The translations under genes were made by a program, and so were the position numbers. Shown here piece by piece: positions 32,165 through 42,684 of a stretch of DNA of 64,000 bases. How positions within the stretch are numbered: position 1 is the stretch's first letter; every line of letters starts with the position of its first letter. The notes below the pieces were generated by a model. It had not been told where the DNA came from. It ran no database searches and was given only the letters and a program-made list of their open reading frames with translations. Source of the DNA: Sternotherus odoratus (Eukaryota > Chordata > Testudines > Kinosternidae); contig JAVMKO010000020.1 of the NCBI GenBank assembly GCA_032164245.1, positions 8,645,206 through 8,709,205 on the forward strand. The letters are read 5' to 3'.

Positions 32165-32882
32165 CGAGTTGTCAGAAGTATGAAGTGCCTTAGAATTACT
32201 GTTTGACCTGTGAAGGGTTAACCTGAAGCAGAAGAGGGAATGACGTATGGGGGATGCAAATTCCTAGAAAACAAAGGAGTTAGTTTCACTTTTTTCCCGG
32301 TCACTCAGCCTGTCTCCATCTTCTCCCCGGCTCTGGGGTCATGAATCATCTTTCTACTCATCCCTTGATAAGTTTCTAAGTCAGCCTGGCAGTAAGTGAA
32401 ATTGTTAATTGTATAAGCTTGTATTCAAGCTATGGTGTCTTTAACCTCATCAGGGAGAGAAATCCCAAGGGAGGGGTTAAGGCTAGGGAACTGAGTATCC
32501 GTGCAGTCTGTGTAAGTTGTATGCTTTTCTCTTTTCTCTCTTAAACCTTTTTTGGTTATAAGAATTGTCTGTTAATTCTAGTGGAGGGATCCTAGCTTTG
32601 GATCGGCTAGTGAGGGTCTGGGTTCTTGAATCTCTCCCAGGTAACAAGGGGGAGGGGGGGTGTTACTATCGGGGTTTTAATGTGCCCCACCCCATAGTTT
32701 TGGAGTACTCACATTAATGGTGGCAGCGGATTCCAAGCCCCAACTGGAGAAGTTTGGGTTTGGGGGGACAAAGATTTAACCTAAGCTGATAAAATAACGG
32801 GGTTTGATTTGTCTTTCATGTGTGAGATCCCAACATCTTTACCCTAGAGTTTAGAGTGGGGAAGGAAATCTCTGACACGAGT
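32165..32882 (+). repeat. Solo LTR (TGTCAGAAGTATGAAGTG family), copy 1
   Basis: The LTR spans 32170-32877, TGTCAGA...TCTGACA, between perfect 5-bp duplications CGAGT (32165-32169 and 32878-32882). It is inserted in the hAT element. A tRNA-Leu-like string TGGTGGCAGCGG lies inside at 32718-32729, about 150 bp from the right end. Related copies are at 39115 (inverted) and 43836. Confidence 0.85.
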
Positions 32883-34262
32883 CTTCATTTTTCACTCTGA
32901 TTTAAGGTTTTGCGTGCCGGTTATACATTTTAATGGTTTTTAGAAGGTCTCCTGCTGTAAGTCTATATATTATAGAACTAAACTAGTGTCATTTTGTAAA
33001 ATAAGGTTTTCAAAATGTTTAAGAAACCTCCTTTAAAATTAAATGAAAACGCTGACCTTATGCCGCCGGCCCACTCAGCCCGCTGCCAGCCTGGGGTTCC
33101 GTTCACCTACACCGGCAACGGGCTGAGAGGGGCTTGCGGCCGGGACCCCGGCGGGCGAGGGGCCGGCAGCCAGAATCCCAGACCGGCAGTGGGCCGAGCG
33201 GCTCAGGGATCCCGGCCGCCAGACCTGCTCCGCCCGCTGCCGGTCTGGGGTCCCGGCCCTGCCCACATAGAGTGGGTACCTACCTTCTCCCTGGTTCTGG
33301 TCCATTCTCTTCCTCTCTCTCTGCACTGCACTGAGGGTTGGGGGTGCACTGAGCTGGGGGTGTAGGGTCTGGCCAGGAGCTAGAAGGAGGGAGGGGGCTC
33401 AGGGCTGGGGCAGGAGGTTTGGGTGAGGAGCCTGGGCAGCTCCCATTTGGTGCGAGAGGTGCAGGTGGGAATGGGGAGGGGGTGCAGGAGCTCCCATTTG
33501 CTGCTCAGGGTGGGGATGTGGGGTGCAAGAGTCAGGATGTGGGGGGGTGCATTGGGGTGGGGGGTGCTAGAGTCAGGGCAGGGGGCTGGGTTTGTGTGAG
33601 GAGGGTGCAGGAGTCAGGGCAGAAGGCTGGGGCACATGAGGGGGTGCAGGTGTGGGGGGCTTGGGTACGTGTGTGGGTGCCAGAGTCAGGGCTGGGGTCG
33701 TGGGGGTGTGTGTGAAGGAGTCAAGCAGAGAGCTGGGTGTGTGAGGGGGGTACAGGGGTCAGAGCGGGGGCCTGGAGGGTGTGCAGGGGAGAAGGGCAGG
33801 CGCCTGGGAAGGAGGGCAGAGGACTGGGTGTGTGAGAGTGGGGGGATCTGGGTAGGATCCAATTCCACCCCCTTCCCCAAGGTCCTGCCCCCGCTGCATC
33901 TCTGCCTCGGCCACTGGAACAGGGAACACGCTGTGGCTCCGTTTGCCCCCTTCCTCCCTCCCTCCCTCGCTGCCGGCTGGTCAGCTGATCGACTGGCAGG
34001 GACTGAGATGAGAGGAGGAGGAGGAGGAGTGGCAGGAACCCACCACGCTGCAGGAAGAGGAAGGGGCAGAAGCTGGGTCCTGCCGGCTCCCCTGCCTCTT
34101 CCTGCAGCGTGGTGGGTTCCTGCCACTCCTCTTCTCCGTCTCTCCATCCCTGCCAGCCGATCAGCTGACCAGCCGGCAGCGAGGGAGGGAGTTAAGGAGG
34201 AAGAGGACAAATGGAGGGCGGAGAAGAGCGGCCGGGCTGGGCAGGATTTTTAATGGCACACT
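32883..34262 (+). mobile_element. hAT element, interior, with GC-rich core and long hairpin
   Basis: Resumes with 'cgagtcttcatttttcactc' and 'gatttaaggttttgcgtgcc', then AT-rich sequence to 33060, a GC-rich section to 33260, a G-rich minisatellite with 'gggtgcaggagtcagggc'-like units (about 33330-33830), the hairpin at 33958-34191, and 'gatttttaatggcacactac'. No transposase is recognisable. The right terminus is missing; a PLE copy starts at about 34264. Frames of 205 and 174 codons on opposite strands here are compositional. Confidence 0.6.
33958..34191. repeat. Long imperfect inverted repeat, ~109-bp arms
   Basis: The left arm 33958-34066 and right arm 34083-34191 are near-perfect inverses (for example 'ctccctccctcgctgccggc' against 'gccggcagcgagggagggag', and 'ggcaggaacccaccacgctg' against 'cagcgtggtgggttcctgcc'). 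The loop is about 16 bases. It lies inside the hAT-derived GC-rich block. Confidence 0.85.
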
Positions 34263-34263
34263 A

Positions 34264-34712
34264 CAGCAAGCCAAACCTGTAGGCGAACACTTCAACCTGC
34301 CTGGACACACAATTACAGATTTAAAAGTCACCAGACTGCAGCAAAAAAACTTCAAGACCAGACTGCAAAGGGAAACTGCAGAGCTGCAATTCATTTGCAA
34401 ATTTAACACAATCAATCTGGGACTGAACAAAGACCTTGAGTGGCTTGCTAATTACAAAAACAGCTTCTCCTTCCTCCGAGTTCACACCTTCAATCGGCTA
34501 CTAGAAGAATACCCCACCCTCCCTGATTTGAGATAACAAGCTGGTTCAGCCTGATTGGACTAACCTTGTTACCTCCTACCTGGTTCTTGACTATTTATCT
34601 ATACCTGCCCCTGGACACTTCCACTGCTTGCATCCGACGAAGTGGGTATTAGCCCACGAAAGCTTATGCTTCAATACTTTAGTTAGTCTTTAAGGTGCCA
34701 CAGGACTCTTGT
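34264..34712 (+). pseudogene. PLE C-terminal endonuclease end and 3' UTR, 5'-truncated
   Basis: The frame begins after the GIY-YIG core and encodes KPVGEHFNLPGHTITDLKV, then LQRETAELQFICKFNTINLGL and a stop in TGAGATAAC near 34530. It is collinear with residues about 446-520 of the copy at 30.4 kb. The 3' UTR carries the best-preserved hammerhead-like motif of the window and ends in GGACTCTTGTTAC. From 34713 to 35345 no further feature is recognised. Confidence 0.85.
34630..34669 (+). ncRNA. Hammerhead-ribozyme-like motif, best copy
   Basis: GCAT (34630-34633) pairs with ATGC (34666-34669) as stem I. The core box is CCGACGA (34634-34640); stem II is GTGGG/CCCAC with loop TATTAG; GAAA is at 34658-34661. 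AAGCTT after GAAA is self-complementary, so stem III can form between two molecules, as proposed for PLE hammerheads. The deviations are C for U at the second box position and an extra A before stem II. Confidence 0.6.
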
Positions 34713-35345
34713 TACAAGTGCTGTAGTGTTTTAGGCGCCTAAGTCCCGATGAAAGTCAGGCTCTACATGCACCGAGCTTGAGGATTTAGGTGAAATCAGT
34801 AGGAGTCAGGCACCCAAATACCTTAGAAAGGGTCTGGCCCTTAGGCATGGCTGGAAATATTCCCCTTTGTCATAACACATTGGGTTATAAGGCATTTGTG
34901 TGTCGCAATAAAGAAAGCTATTTTTCAAAAACTCATTTCATTGAGGGATGTGCTTTCATAATCTCTTGGGTACCCAGAAGATTGTGGCAGTATTCCTTTT
35001 TTTGGCCCTGAAAGCCTATGAAATACTGACAGGGCAAGGGCTACAAGCAGAAAAGAATGATTAGAATAATAACAGAAAAGATCACCGACAAATCAGAAAG
35101 CTGACGATAGGGCGAAAGCCAGAGAGAAACGTTGATAAACTTCAGAGAGAGTCAGTCTAACGAGAACTCTGGTTTCTTATGATGTTGGCTATAATTCATC
35201 ATAGCGGCTCACAGAGGCGATTGTCAAAATCAGAGACTGCTTGCTCTAAGGTTTTCCATGTATCCGTAATTGGGTTGGTCTTGTACTACTGATGTTAGTG
35301 GGAATTTGGGATGGGTACAGTAGCAGAGCTATTAAGAAGGATTAC

Positions 35346-35464
35346 CTACCCAAAGGAAGTTTAAGATTAGCAGCCGTATTAGTCTGTATCCGTAAAGAAC
35401 ACAAGGAATACTTGTGGCACCTTAGAGACTACCCACTTTATTTCAGCATAAGCTACCCAAGGAA
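35346..35464 (-). mobile_element. PLE tail insertion, inverted, with ~12-bp duplication
   Basis: The inverted tail 'aagattagcagccgtattag' to 'tttatttcagcataag' (35359-35452) lies between CTACCCAAAGGAA (35346-35358) and CTACCCAAGGAA (35453-35464), a target duplication differing by one base. Only about 95 bp were inserted. No coding part is present. Confidence 0.8.
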
Positions 35465-35875
35465 CCGGAACGAAAGCTGACCTTTTGAAATTTTCTGTGG
35501 AGTCCCCAAAATTCCAAAATATTTTGATTGGGCATCAATTATTTGGTTTTGAGACTGTCAAAATGTGAGAATGTAAAATAGAGATATTGCAGTATTCATT
35601 TCAATATCTTTATAGTACAAAAAGGCTAAATGTAATTAATTGAAGCAATACAACAAAGTGAAATGTTTCACCTACATCAGAACAAAGCATTTTGAGGGTA
35701 ATGAAAGAAGAAAGCCAAAATTGACATGTCCCTATGAAAAGTGTGGATTTCAACAAAAACATGTTTCCCCACAGACAATTTTCAAACGGGTATCTTTTAC
35801 ATATATTTTCATAACATTCACATTGCATTGGTGCGGTGTTGTCAACTCTTGGGATGTTTGGTCTTTTTCATAAAC

Positions 35876-36104
35876 CCTCAGCTCCTGAATCAGAGAGGTA
35901 GCCGTGTTAGTCTGGAATAGCAGAGGTAACAAAGAGTCCTGTGGAATCCTTAAAGACTAACTAAAGTATTGAAGCATAAGCTTTCGTGGGCTAATACCCA
36001 CTGCTTGCATCCGACGAAGTGGGTATTAGCCCACGAAAGCTTATGCTTCAATACTTTAGTTAGTCTTTAAGGTGCCACAGGACTCTTTGTTACCTCAGCT
36101 CCTG
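35876..36104. mobile_element. Head-to-head PLE 3'-end insertion with 12-bp target duplication
   Basis: Perfect duplications CCTCAGCTCCTG at 35876-35887 and 36093-36104 bracket 205 bp. The left half (35888 to about 36002) is an inverted PLE tail that stops at CCCACT, exactly where stem II of the hammerhead begins. The right half (about 36003-36092) is a plus-strand tail starting GCTTGCATCCGACGAAG and ending CTCTTTGTTA. The two halves are inverse copies of each other over about 80 bp. Confidence 0.9.
36007..36046 (+). ncRNA. Hammerhead-like motif, intact family form
   Basis: Identical in layout to the motif at 34630: GCAT, CCGACGA, GTGGG/CCCAC, GAAA, AAGCTT, ATGC. A partial inverse copy (stem II to ATGC) lies at 35973-36002, so a transcript through the locus could instead form one long hairpin. 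Confidence 0.55.
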
Positions 36105-37430
36105 GCGTCATATGATTATAGGAAGCTCTTATATTTCATTCTTAAATAGTTTCTAACCCTCATGCCTGTGGAGGGAAGTGTAAAAATGTGAACCCTAATG
36201 GCTCCACAACAAGAATGCAAATAATAAGAAACTGTGATCTATATGGCTTTCAAATCAGGACACTTTAAAAAATCTTCTTATTTTGGAGAGCTCGGCTCAT
36301 GGTTTTTGATTGCTTTGGCATTCATAATACTGGTTTGGCTTAGCTTCGGGGATATGTAGGGCTATCCTCATTACCCAGGACATCGGTGTCCTACACAATT
36401 TTGCAGAAGAAATGGTAAATGTCATGCTGAATCAAAAAGCTTTTGTTCCGGATCTGTTCTGATGTACGTGCCAAGTTCTACCCGTGAAGTTCATTTCAGG
36501 TAGCTCTTGTATATATTCCTGCTGGCTCATCCATCGATTGATGGCCACTTTTTTTTTGGAATGGAGATGTGAAGCCACACTGGAGCACAATAGAAATGTA
36601 GGCTTTCCTTTTGGAAAATACTGCCGATGTTCTATAGCTCGTCAAAGGAATGTCAACGTTTTATATACACACAACTTTTCTTTCCTGGAAGAAAGAAAAT
36701 AACCTCTTGAGAATAGAGAATTATTTCTCAGATACTAGAACCTCTTGACATAAGCAATTGTCATCAGGAGACAGTCCTTAAAACAATATATTTTCTACTC
36801 TGATGGAGGCACCAAATTGCTCAGTCCTTCTTAGCCCTAAAGACATCACTTTAAGACTGCTGTGATTAACAGGGGCATATTCATTAGAACAGCCCATTAG
36901 TAAAGAACGGGGACCAGACTCTGATATTGCGCCTGTGTCAATCTGGAATAACTTCATTAACTTCAATGGGGTTCCCCCCAGTTTTTCCCTAGTATAACTG
37001 AGATCAAAATCTGGGCCTGCGGTCATTAGGGCTGAAATTCAGTCCAGCGCAGAGGATTACTGTGCAGAGGATTACTATATAGCCTACACGCTACTTAGGT
37101 ACCTCTGAAGAGATGTGCGTGGGTCTTAGGAAAAGCCGGGTTTAAAGGGCTTAAATGGGATTTAAATGTCACATCGGCTATCTGCACACGATTGGATCTC
37201 ACCATACCAATGGACGCTATTGTGGCAGAATGCACCGCAAGACAGTCACTTGAAAACCATTCCCTTTTTTAGTCTCCTCTCTTCCATCCCTTTTGGCCTC
37301 TCTGCTGAATAGTCAAAGGAATGCACAAGCAGCAAAGAATAGGGCTTTTCTTAAAGGAAGACCTGTTCAGCTCAGAGAGGCAACTATTCACAATAACACA
37401 CAAAGAAAAGAAAATGGAGTTGAGACAATG
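36105..37430. other. Unique sequence with one old palindromic repeat
   Basis: About 36911-37020 is an imperfect hairpin ('gaccagactctgatattg' against 'gatcaaaatctgggcc', centred on 'cattaacttcaatgggg'), a dispersed reptilian repeat type. Nothing else is recognised. Confidence 0.4.
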
Positions 37431-37434
37431 CTGG

Positions 37435-37570
37435 AGCTACCTGATTGTACCCATGAGTCACGGCACGTGTGCATGGTCCAGTTACTCGTGATAGGAAAGC
37501 ACAGAGCACCCCAAAAGCATCTCCAAAGACGGTACATGATGCAACAATGACCCAATGTCTAGACCAGGTT
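37435..37570 (+). repeat. Direct duplication, copy 1
   Basis: About 136 bp from AGCTACCTGATTGTACCCA to CAATGTCTAGAC recurs at 37845-37981 with only a handful of differences. It matches no repeat I recognise. Confidence 0.85.
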
Positions 37571-37844
37571 AAAACCTAGCTAGTTCTCACTTTCCTAAGG
37601 GCCCAATTGCTCACCTGGTATAAATTAGCCTAGATAAGCTGAATGTCCCCAGGGGATTTTTGCAAAATTACTTCTATCACTGTTTCTGGTTGGGCTTTTT
37701 CTTTAACCTACCCATGTTTTTAAATATTGTGACCTGTTGTTTATTAAATGACCTCTAGCTTTGTGTCCGCACCCGACGGCAGCCACACAATTCCACGTGC
37801 TATTTAACTGCAGGTACACCAATGACCATACGTAGTTGTTATCC

Positions 37845-37981
37845 AGCTACCTGATTGTACCCACGAGTCACGGCAGGTGTGCATGGTCCAGTTACTCATG
37901 ATAGGAAAGCACAGAGCACCCCAAAAGCATCTCCAAAGACGGTACATGATGCAGCAAGTGACCCAATGTCTAGACAGGGTT
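37845..37981 (+). repeat. Direct duplication, copy 2
   Basis: Second copy, offset 410 bp from the first. Differences include CATGAGTC/CACGAGTC, GCACGTG/GCAGGTG and GCAACAATG/GCAGCAAGTG. The sequence between the copies is not duplicated. Confidence 0.85.
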
Positions 37982-38765
37982 CCCTGCACCATGTTCGTAT
38001 TGATGGAGTGCAATCTTAGCATCTTATCAGGAGACTTGGTTCCTCCCTTGCTCGGTGGGATAGATGTTTCCAAAGAGGCAAATGCTTTCAGGAGGGGTAA
38101 CGAATACAGAGCTCAGCACAGTCAGGGATCCGGGGAGGTTCTCTGGCTAAGCACTGTGATCTATGGCACAACAAGTGAGAAACCGGAAGCTGCTCCGGGG
38201 ATTCGTTAATCTCGACGTATCGGGAGAGGAAGTCACGTGTAGCGTGACGCAGTGCATTTGACGTAGAAACACTTGTCATTAAATGGGCTTCTGGCTTTTT
38301 GATTCTTCCCCCCCACCCATGCGTGCGTATATGGTTTTCCCCTCTGCCAGCTACATCACAGGCCAAATGGTCTTACCCCAGAGGACTCATCTGATCCCAC
38401 CCATTTTATATCAAAATGAGCTGCGCCTGCAGCTCTCCTTATTTTCACGCCTGCCCTGTCCATTTAGGAATGTAATTTTAGGCAGACCTGTTTCAAAACG
38501 TTGGTCTCTAATTTCTCTTATTTCGCAGCTGTCTCTTGTTGCTCGTCGGCTACACGCTCGAAGCTTATAGGTGGCCAGAGGGAATCTGGGTCAGGAGGGG
38601 CTACGAGCTGATAGCTGTTTAGTGACGTACCTGAAACGATTTGGTCTCAGTCCGGTGCCAGCGGACACGTAACCCTGTCACAAAACAAAGCCGTGACCGT
38701 GGATGCTAACGGGCAAGCCTGTTGGCAGACTCGGGACAAAGATTCAGCAGGCCCTTAAGAGTGAG
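37982..38765. other. No recognised feature
   Basis: No repeat or gene is seen. A CpG-containing stretch lies near 38200-38280. Confidence 0.3.
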
Positions 38766-38767
38766 CT

Positions 38768-39109
38768 GGAAGAGTGGAAGGATGGTCTAGCGGTTAGGGT
38801 GATAGCATAACATAGGGGAGAGCTGCGTTCACGTCTCTGCTCTGAAGCCCGGCGAGGGGGACGGGTCTCGGAACACAAGCGAGGACGTCTACACTGTAAT
38901 TTTTAGCCCCGTAGCACGGACCCACACCAGCCCCATTCAGTTGACCCTAGCTCTGAAACTTGCTATGGTGAGTAGGGTTTTTGCTGTGTTAGGTGTACCC
39001 TTAATCTCGCTCTGCCTGAGGTTCCCATCTGTAGCATGGGGATAGCAGCACAGCCCTGTCTCACAAAGGTGCTGTAAGAATAAATACACTAAAGATCATG
39101 AGATGCTAA
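38768..39109 (+). repeat. MIR-like SINE, split
   Basis: A tRNA-like head ('ggatggtctagcggttaggg' with 'gttcacgtctctgctctg') is followed, after about 110 bp of other sequence, by the MIR-type 3' part 'gaggttcccatctgtagcat' and 'ctcacaaaggtgctgtaaga'. It is strongly diverged. Confidence 0.5.
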
Positions 39110-39846
39110 GATGGTGTAAGAGATATTTCTCCCCCCACACTAAACTCTAGGGTAAAAATGTGGGGGTCTCTTATGCAAGATAATCAAACCCCAAGCTTAT
39201 CTACCAGCTTAGGTTAAATCTTTCCCCCCCAAAACCCAAACTTCTCCAAGTGGGGCTTGGGACCCGCTGCCACCACTAATGTGATTATTCCAAAACCATG
39301 GAGTGGGGCACATTAAAACCCCCGAGAGTAACACCCCCTCCCTCCTTGCCACCTGGGAGAGATTCAAGCACACTGACTCTCACTAGCCATGGCTACCCCA
39401 ATCCAAAGCTAGGACAACTCCAAGGGAAATAACCAGACCCTTCTTATAACAAAAAAAGTTTAATAAAGAAAAGAGAAAAAGCATACAATTTAAACAGACT
39501 TCACAGATACTCAATTTTCTAGCCTGAACCCCTCCCTTGAGATTTCTCCCCCTGATGAGGTTAAGGACACCATAGATTGATTACAAGCTTAGACAATCAA
39601 CAAATTTACTTACTGTCAGTCTAACTTAAAAACTTATTAAGGAATGAGTAGGAGATGAATCATTTCCCCATAGCTGGAGAGAGAAGATGGAGAGAGACCG
39701 ATAGCTCGAGAAGAAGTGAAACCAAAAACTCCCCCCTTTGTCTATAGGAATTTGCATCCCCAAGACGTCATAGCCTCTTCTGCTTCAAGTTAACCCCTTG
39801 CAGGCAAAACAGTAATTCGAAGGCACTTCATACTTATGACAGATGG
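39110..39846 (-). repeat. Solo LTR (TGTCAGAAGTATGAAGTG family), copy 2, inverted
   Basis: The LTR spans 39115-39841 between perfect 5-bp duplications GATGG (39110-39114 and 39842-39846). On the minus strand it starts TGTCATAAGTATGAAGTG and ends CTCTTACA. The tRNA-Leu-like string TGGTGGCAGCGG lies at 39264-39275 on the minus strand, and an ATTAAA-type signal is in the T-rich region near 39470. Confidence 0.85.
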
Positions 39847-39849
39847 TGA

Positions 39850-41140
39850 TGGAAGCCATACAAAGACCTTAGACAGGCAGATCCTCCTAACGATCTTCAG
39901 TGGTTTTGATTACAAAATAGGCAAACCTCGGTCACTTCTGTGGAGCTGCCACTGAGTTTATTTTGGAGTTTGCTTCGGGAAGCTCCAGCTAAGAGCTTTT
40001 AAGGAAACCGCTGCCTTGACAGTTTTCAGATCCCACCAATTCTAGCTAGGTGTGAAATGAGAGTTGTTAAGGGAAACGAGTGGGGATTTTGTTTCGTGTT
40101 GTTTTTTTCCTAATTCCAAATTAGAAGACGGTTGAGGGCCTTTTGAAAATAAAAAATAACCAGCTGTGGAGTTGTTTGAAAAATCGGGGTGGGACAAATT
40201 CCACAAAACTGTACTTGAAGGTTTTCTCAAATTACTTCCCCCCACAACTTTGAAATGTCCCAGTTTGAAATTTCGAACAACTCTACTGGAGACCTCGTGA
40301 AAACCCCAGCAGAGGTTAACAACGTTTGAACCTGCTCTCTTCGGCAACTATGCACGAGCCTCTACCGCTGAAGCTAAAGAAAAAGCCCCATTTCTGAGAA
40401 CCAGTTGTCAGCGGTTATCTTCTCAGGATAAACGCTTTGCAAAGGTGTTACAGAAACATGGGAAAAACTGGTTTCTTTTGGCCTATCCAGTCTCTCATGA
40501 AACCATGCAGTGCACAAGGAGGTGAAGGCGTGATCTGTTGTTGAACAGAATCCCCCCATCTTCAGCAGTGTCTAATGGGGAAAGCAAAGATTAAAATAAA
40601 AAGGCCCTGTGAATAAGAGTCACTGAGAGAAGGAGAGACTCGGGATGAAAAGCCCCAGTAGGAAACAACTGGAAACAGCTCTCCTGGTGTCAGAGAGAAG
40701 GAAGAGGGAGGGTTCTGCCCACATACTCCATTCAAAAGCTGTCTACAAGAAACACTAGAAACCTAGTTAGGTTCCTTTTATTCCTCTCATCACATCAAGT
40801 GAACAGCAGCAGCAGGAGATTAGGCTGCCGTGGCTCTAAATGTGTGTCGGCAACAGTGGTTCGGAATGCACCGGAAACATCTGTTCGCGCTGAAGCCACT
40901 TGAAAAATAATCAGAGATGTAGCAAAAGGAGAGGAGAGCGCATAGTATTGATTTAATTTGACTGCGGTTTATTTATTTTCAGTTGTCTCAGGAGGTGCCT
41001 TTTTTTCCCCTGGCAAGCAAACCGGATGGTTTTGCCTTGGGTTTCCATTGTCCCAATCAAGCAATAATAATATCTTGTAAGCATTGCGATTTCCAGACTG
41101 GATCAGGTCGGTGGCCTACCTAGTCCAGTATCTGCACTGG
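39850..41140. other. Mostly unique sequence
   Basis: Around 40030-40300 the text is rich in 'tttgaaa' and 'gtttcg' strings like the diverged MITE family at 62050 and 56467. A possible short CR1-like 3' fragment lies at 41095-41140 ('gactggatcaggtcggtggc'). No gene is seen. Confidence 0.3.
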
Positions 41141-41142
41141 CA

Positions 41143-41197
41143 GATGACACTAACCTGGGAGGAGAGGTAGATACACTGGAGGGTAGGGATAGGATAC
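41143..41197 (+). pseudogene. CR1 ORF2 fragment before LTR insertion
   Basis: Encodes ADDTNLGGEVDTLEGRDRI, part of CR1 reverse transcriptase just after its catalytic region. The coding sequence continues at 41837 after the inserted LTR. The CR1 is 5'-truncated here. Confidence 0.75.
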
Positions 41198-41841
41198 TGT
41201 CATAAGTGAAAAGTGCTGGAGAGGGTTAATGTTACCTGAGAACAAGTGACATAAGAGCTTCCCTGCCACGAGGCAAGGAGGGAGTGTTGGTTTCAGTTTG
41301 AGTTGGGCTGGCCATGTAGCTTGACAAGGGTCCCGGAGCGTCTCTGGCTTTTGAGAATGACTCTACTTCCTTCTTATATTCCTACTTAGCTGACTGTAAG
41401 TGATCTTTTGATTTCATACGTTCTGTGCCTATTTGGGGTGTCTCTATCCTTTTCAGAGGGGGAGTTAGTGAACTCTAAAGTGTAAGTTGTACTGTGCCTA
41501 TAGTCTAATCTCTTTTCTTTATGAAATCTTTTAGTTATAAAAAGCATTTGGTTTATTTCCCTTAAGGTTTTGTCTCCTTCCAGACTGGGAAGAGGGGAGG
41601 GGGGAGGCTGACAGAGTTAGGGTTCTGGGGAGACTGAGTACCCCACTCCAGGGCTTTGGCGATCTACTCAGATGGTGGCCGCCAGAGGTCCCCAAGTTCC
41701 AAGCTGGTAAAGTGTGGGAGTCTGGGGGTGTAGAGAATTAACTTAAGCTGGGGAGCAGTTAAAGTTATTTGGTCTGGCTTAAAAGAGTCCCTTCTCTGTA
41801 CCCGGGGTTCAGAGAAGGGGGGTGACACTCTTTACAGATAC
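41193..41841 (+). repeat. LTR related to the TGTCAGAAG family, inserted in CR1
   Basis: The LTR spans 41198-41836, TGTCATAAG...CTCTTTACA, between perfect 5-bp duplications GATAC (41193-41197 and 41837-41841), and the CR1 frame joins across it. It is a diverged relative of the LTRs at 32170, 39115 and 43836: the same start, and TGGTGGCCGCC at 41673 where they have TGGTGGCAGCGG. Confidence 0.85.
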
Positions 41842-42680
41842 AGAGGGACCTAGACAAATTAGAGGACTGGGCCAAAAGAAATTGGATGAGGTTCAACAAG
41901 GAGAAGTGCAGAGTCCTGCACTTAGGACGGAAGACTCTCATGCACTGCTACAGACCAGGAACCGAATGGCTAGGCAGCAGTTCTGTAGAAAAGGACCTAG
42001 GGATTACAGTGGACGAGAAGCTGCATATGAGTCAACAGTGTGCCCTTGTTGCCAAGAAGGCTAATGGCATTTTTGGGCTGTCTAAGTAGGGGCATTGCCA
42101 GCAGATCGAGGGACGTGATTGTTTCCCTCTATTTGACATGGGCGAGGCCTCATCTGGAGTACTGTGTCCAGTTCTGGGGCCCACACTACAAGAAAGATGT
42201 GGAAACATTGGAAAGAGTCCAGAGAAGGGCAACAAAAATGATTAGGGGCCTGGAGCGCACGACTTATGAGAAGAGGCCGAGAGAACTGGGATGGTTTCGT
42301 CTACAGAAGAGAAGACCGAGGGCAGATTTGATAGCTGCTTTCAACTACCTGAAAGGGGGTTCTAAAGACGATGGATCTAGACTGTTCTCAGTGGTAGCAG
42401 ATGACCGAACAAGGAGTAACGGTCTCAAGTTGCAGTTGGGAAGGTTTAGATTGGATATTAGGAAAAACTTTTTCACTAGGAGGGTGGTGAAGCATTGGAA
42501 TGGGTTACCTAGGGAAGTGGTAGAATCACCTTCCTTAGAGGTTTTTAAGGTCAGGCTCGATAAAACCCTGGCTGGGATGATTTAGTTGGGAATCGGTCCT
42601 GCTTTAAGCAGGGGGTTGGACTCGATGACCTCCAGAGGTCCCTTCCAACCCTAAGATTCGATGATTCTATGATCTGTCTC
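41837..42680 (+). pseudogene. CR1 LINE ORF2 C-terminus and 3' tail
   Basis: Frame one (to 42089) encodes [30 protein letters not shown] and [16 protein letters not shown]. After a frameshift near 42070-42085, frame two (to 42585) gives [53 protein letters not shown] and ends [11 protein letters not shown]. These are the C-terminal half of CR1 ORF2. The 3' UTR ends with 'gattcgatgattctatgatc', the CR1 tail repeat. The frameshift and 5' truncation make it inactive. It is the best-preserved CR1 in the window. Confidence 0.9.
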
Positions 42681-42684
42681 CAAC

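Noticed and set aside
33636..34253. 205-codon plus and 174-codon minus frames
   Set aside because: They span the G-rich minisatellite and the long hairpin, so each mirrors the other; compositional artefacts.
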